NCBI RefSeq assembly: GCF_025152575.1
Contig: NZ_CP102293.1
Coordinates: 1,426,001 to 1,490,000 of the forward strand
DNA from: Subdoligranulum variabile
GTDB lineage: Bacteria; Bacillota; Clostridia; Oscillospirales; Ruminococcaceae
DNA: 64,000 bases
Direction: 5' to 3'
Shown here: piece after piece, positions 62,105 to 64,000 of the stretch
How the letters are laid out: each line of letters starts with the position of its first letter
Numbering within the stretch: the stretch's first letter is position 1
Made by a program: the position numbers and the translations under genes
Notes under the pieces: model-generated
Told to the model about the DNA's origin: nothing
Databases searched by the model: none
The model's input: the letters and a program-made list of their open reading frames with translations, nothing else

Positions 62105-64000
<1,896 letters not shown>

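Overview
The window is chromosomal DNA from a low-GC-phylum but GC-rich anaerobe. The origin gene order (rpmH, rnpA, yidD, yidC, jag on one side; dnaA, dnaN, rlbA, recF, remB, gyrB, gyrA on the other), the mnmE-mnmG-rsmG-noc/parB-parA-parB-serS block, and the high-GC codon use with gut-type sugar genes fit a clostridial member of the Oscillospiraceae/Ruminococcaceae (Gemmiger, Subdoligranulum or Faecalibacterium relatives). That assignment is inference from synteny and style, not from a database match.

Layout. 1-5338: a CUT1-type sugar ABC transporter (binding protein cut by the window edge, two permeases) and a GH3 glycosidase with swapped domain order. 5467-6216: no convincing gene. 6217-9871: a Crp/Fnr-family regulator divergent from an HD protein, a pyridoxal-kinase-like protein, a TIGR04076 protein and a class III aminotransferase; a 16-bp palindrome overlaps the regulator's own promoter. 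10036-16051: palindrome cluster, XRE/HipA-like kinase pair, RepA-like ATPase and two tyrosine integrases. 16113-20082: GH1/PTS beta-glucoside operon with a divergent AraC regulator. 20124-22425: remnants of mobile-element genes (RHH protein, SLOG/DUF1273 piece) and an IS30-family element.

22889-35263 is the most interesting part: an AT-rich defence operon encoding a MORC/MutL-like GHKL ATPase, a Z1 helicase-like ATPase, a DUF4420 PD-(D/E)XK protein, an AIPR protein, a C5-cytosine methyltransferase with a large insertion, a Vsr-type endonuclease and a 79-aa protein of unknown function. This is the gene set of the Mza-like (MutL-Z1-DUF-AIPR) systems. The vsr gene is split by an IS21-family element (istA/istB) with a 5-bp target duplication, and removing the element restores the reading frame exactly. 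The island ends near a tRNA-Arg(CCG) whose 5' half is duplicated about 200 bp away.

36060-64000 is core genome: hydrolase, patatin, aroD, mnmE, mnmG, rsmG, two ParB-family proteins, ParA, serS, tRNA-Met, tRNA-Glu, a CAP/Big2 lipoprotein, then the two gene blocks around the origin. Two parS sites lie beside the par genes, one inside a terminator-like palindrome. The unwinding region of oriC, with DnaA boxes and a run of CTA triplets, sits between dnaA and dnaN. Two families of non-coding repeats (a composite of about 195 bp and a GC-rich one of about 285 bp) occupy most intergenic gaps here; two copies of the second face each other across dnaA-gyrB.
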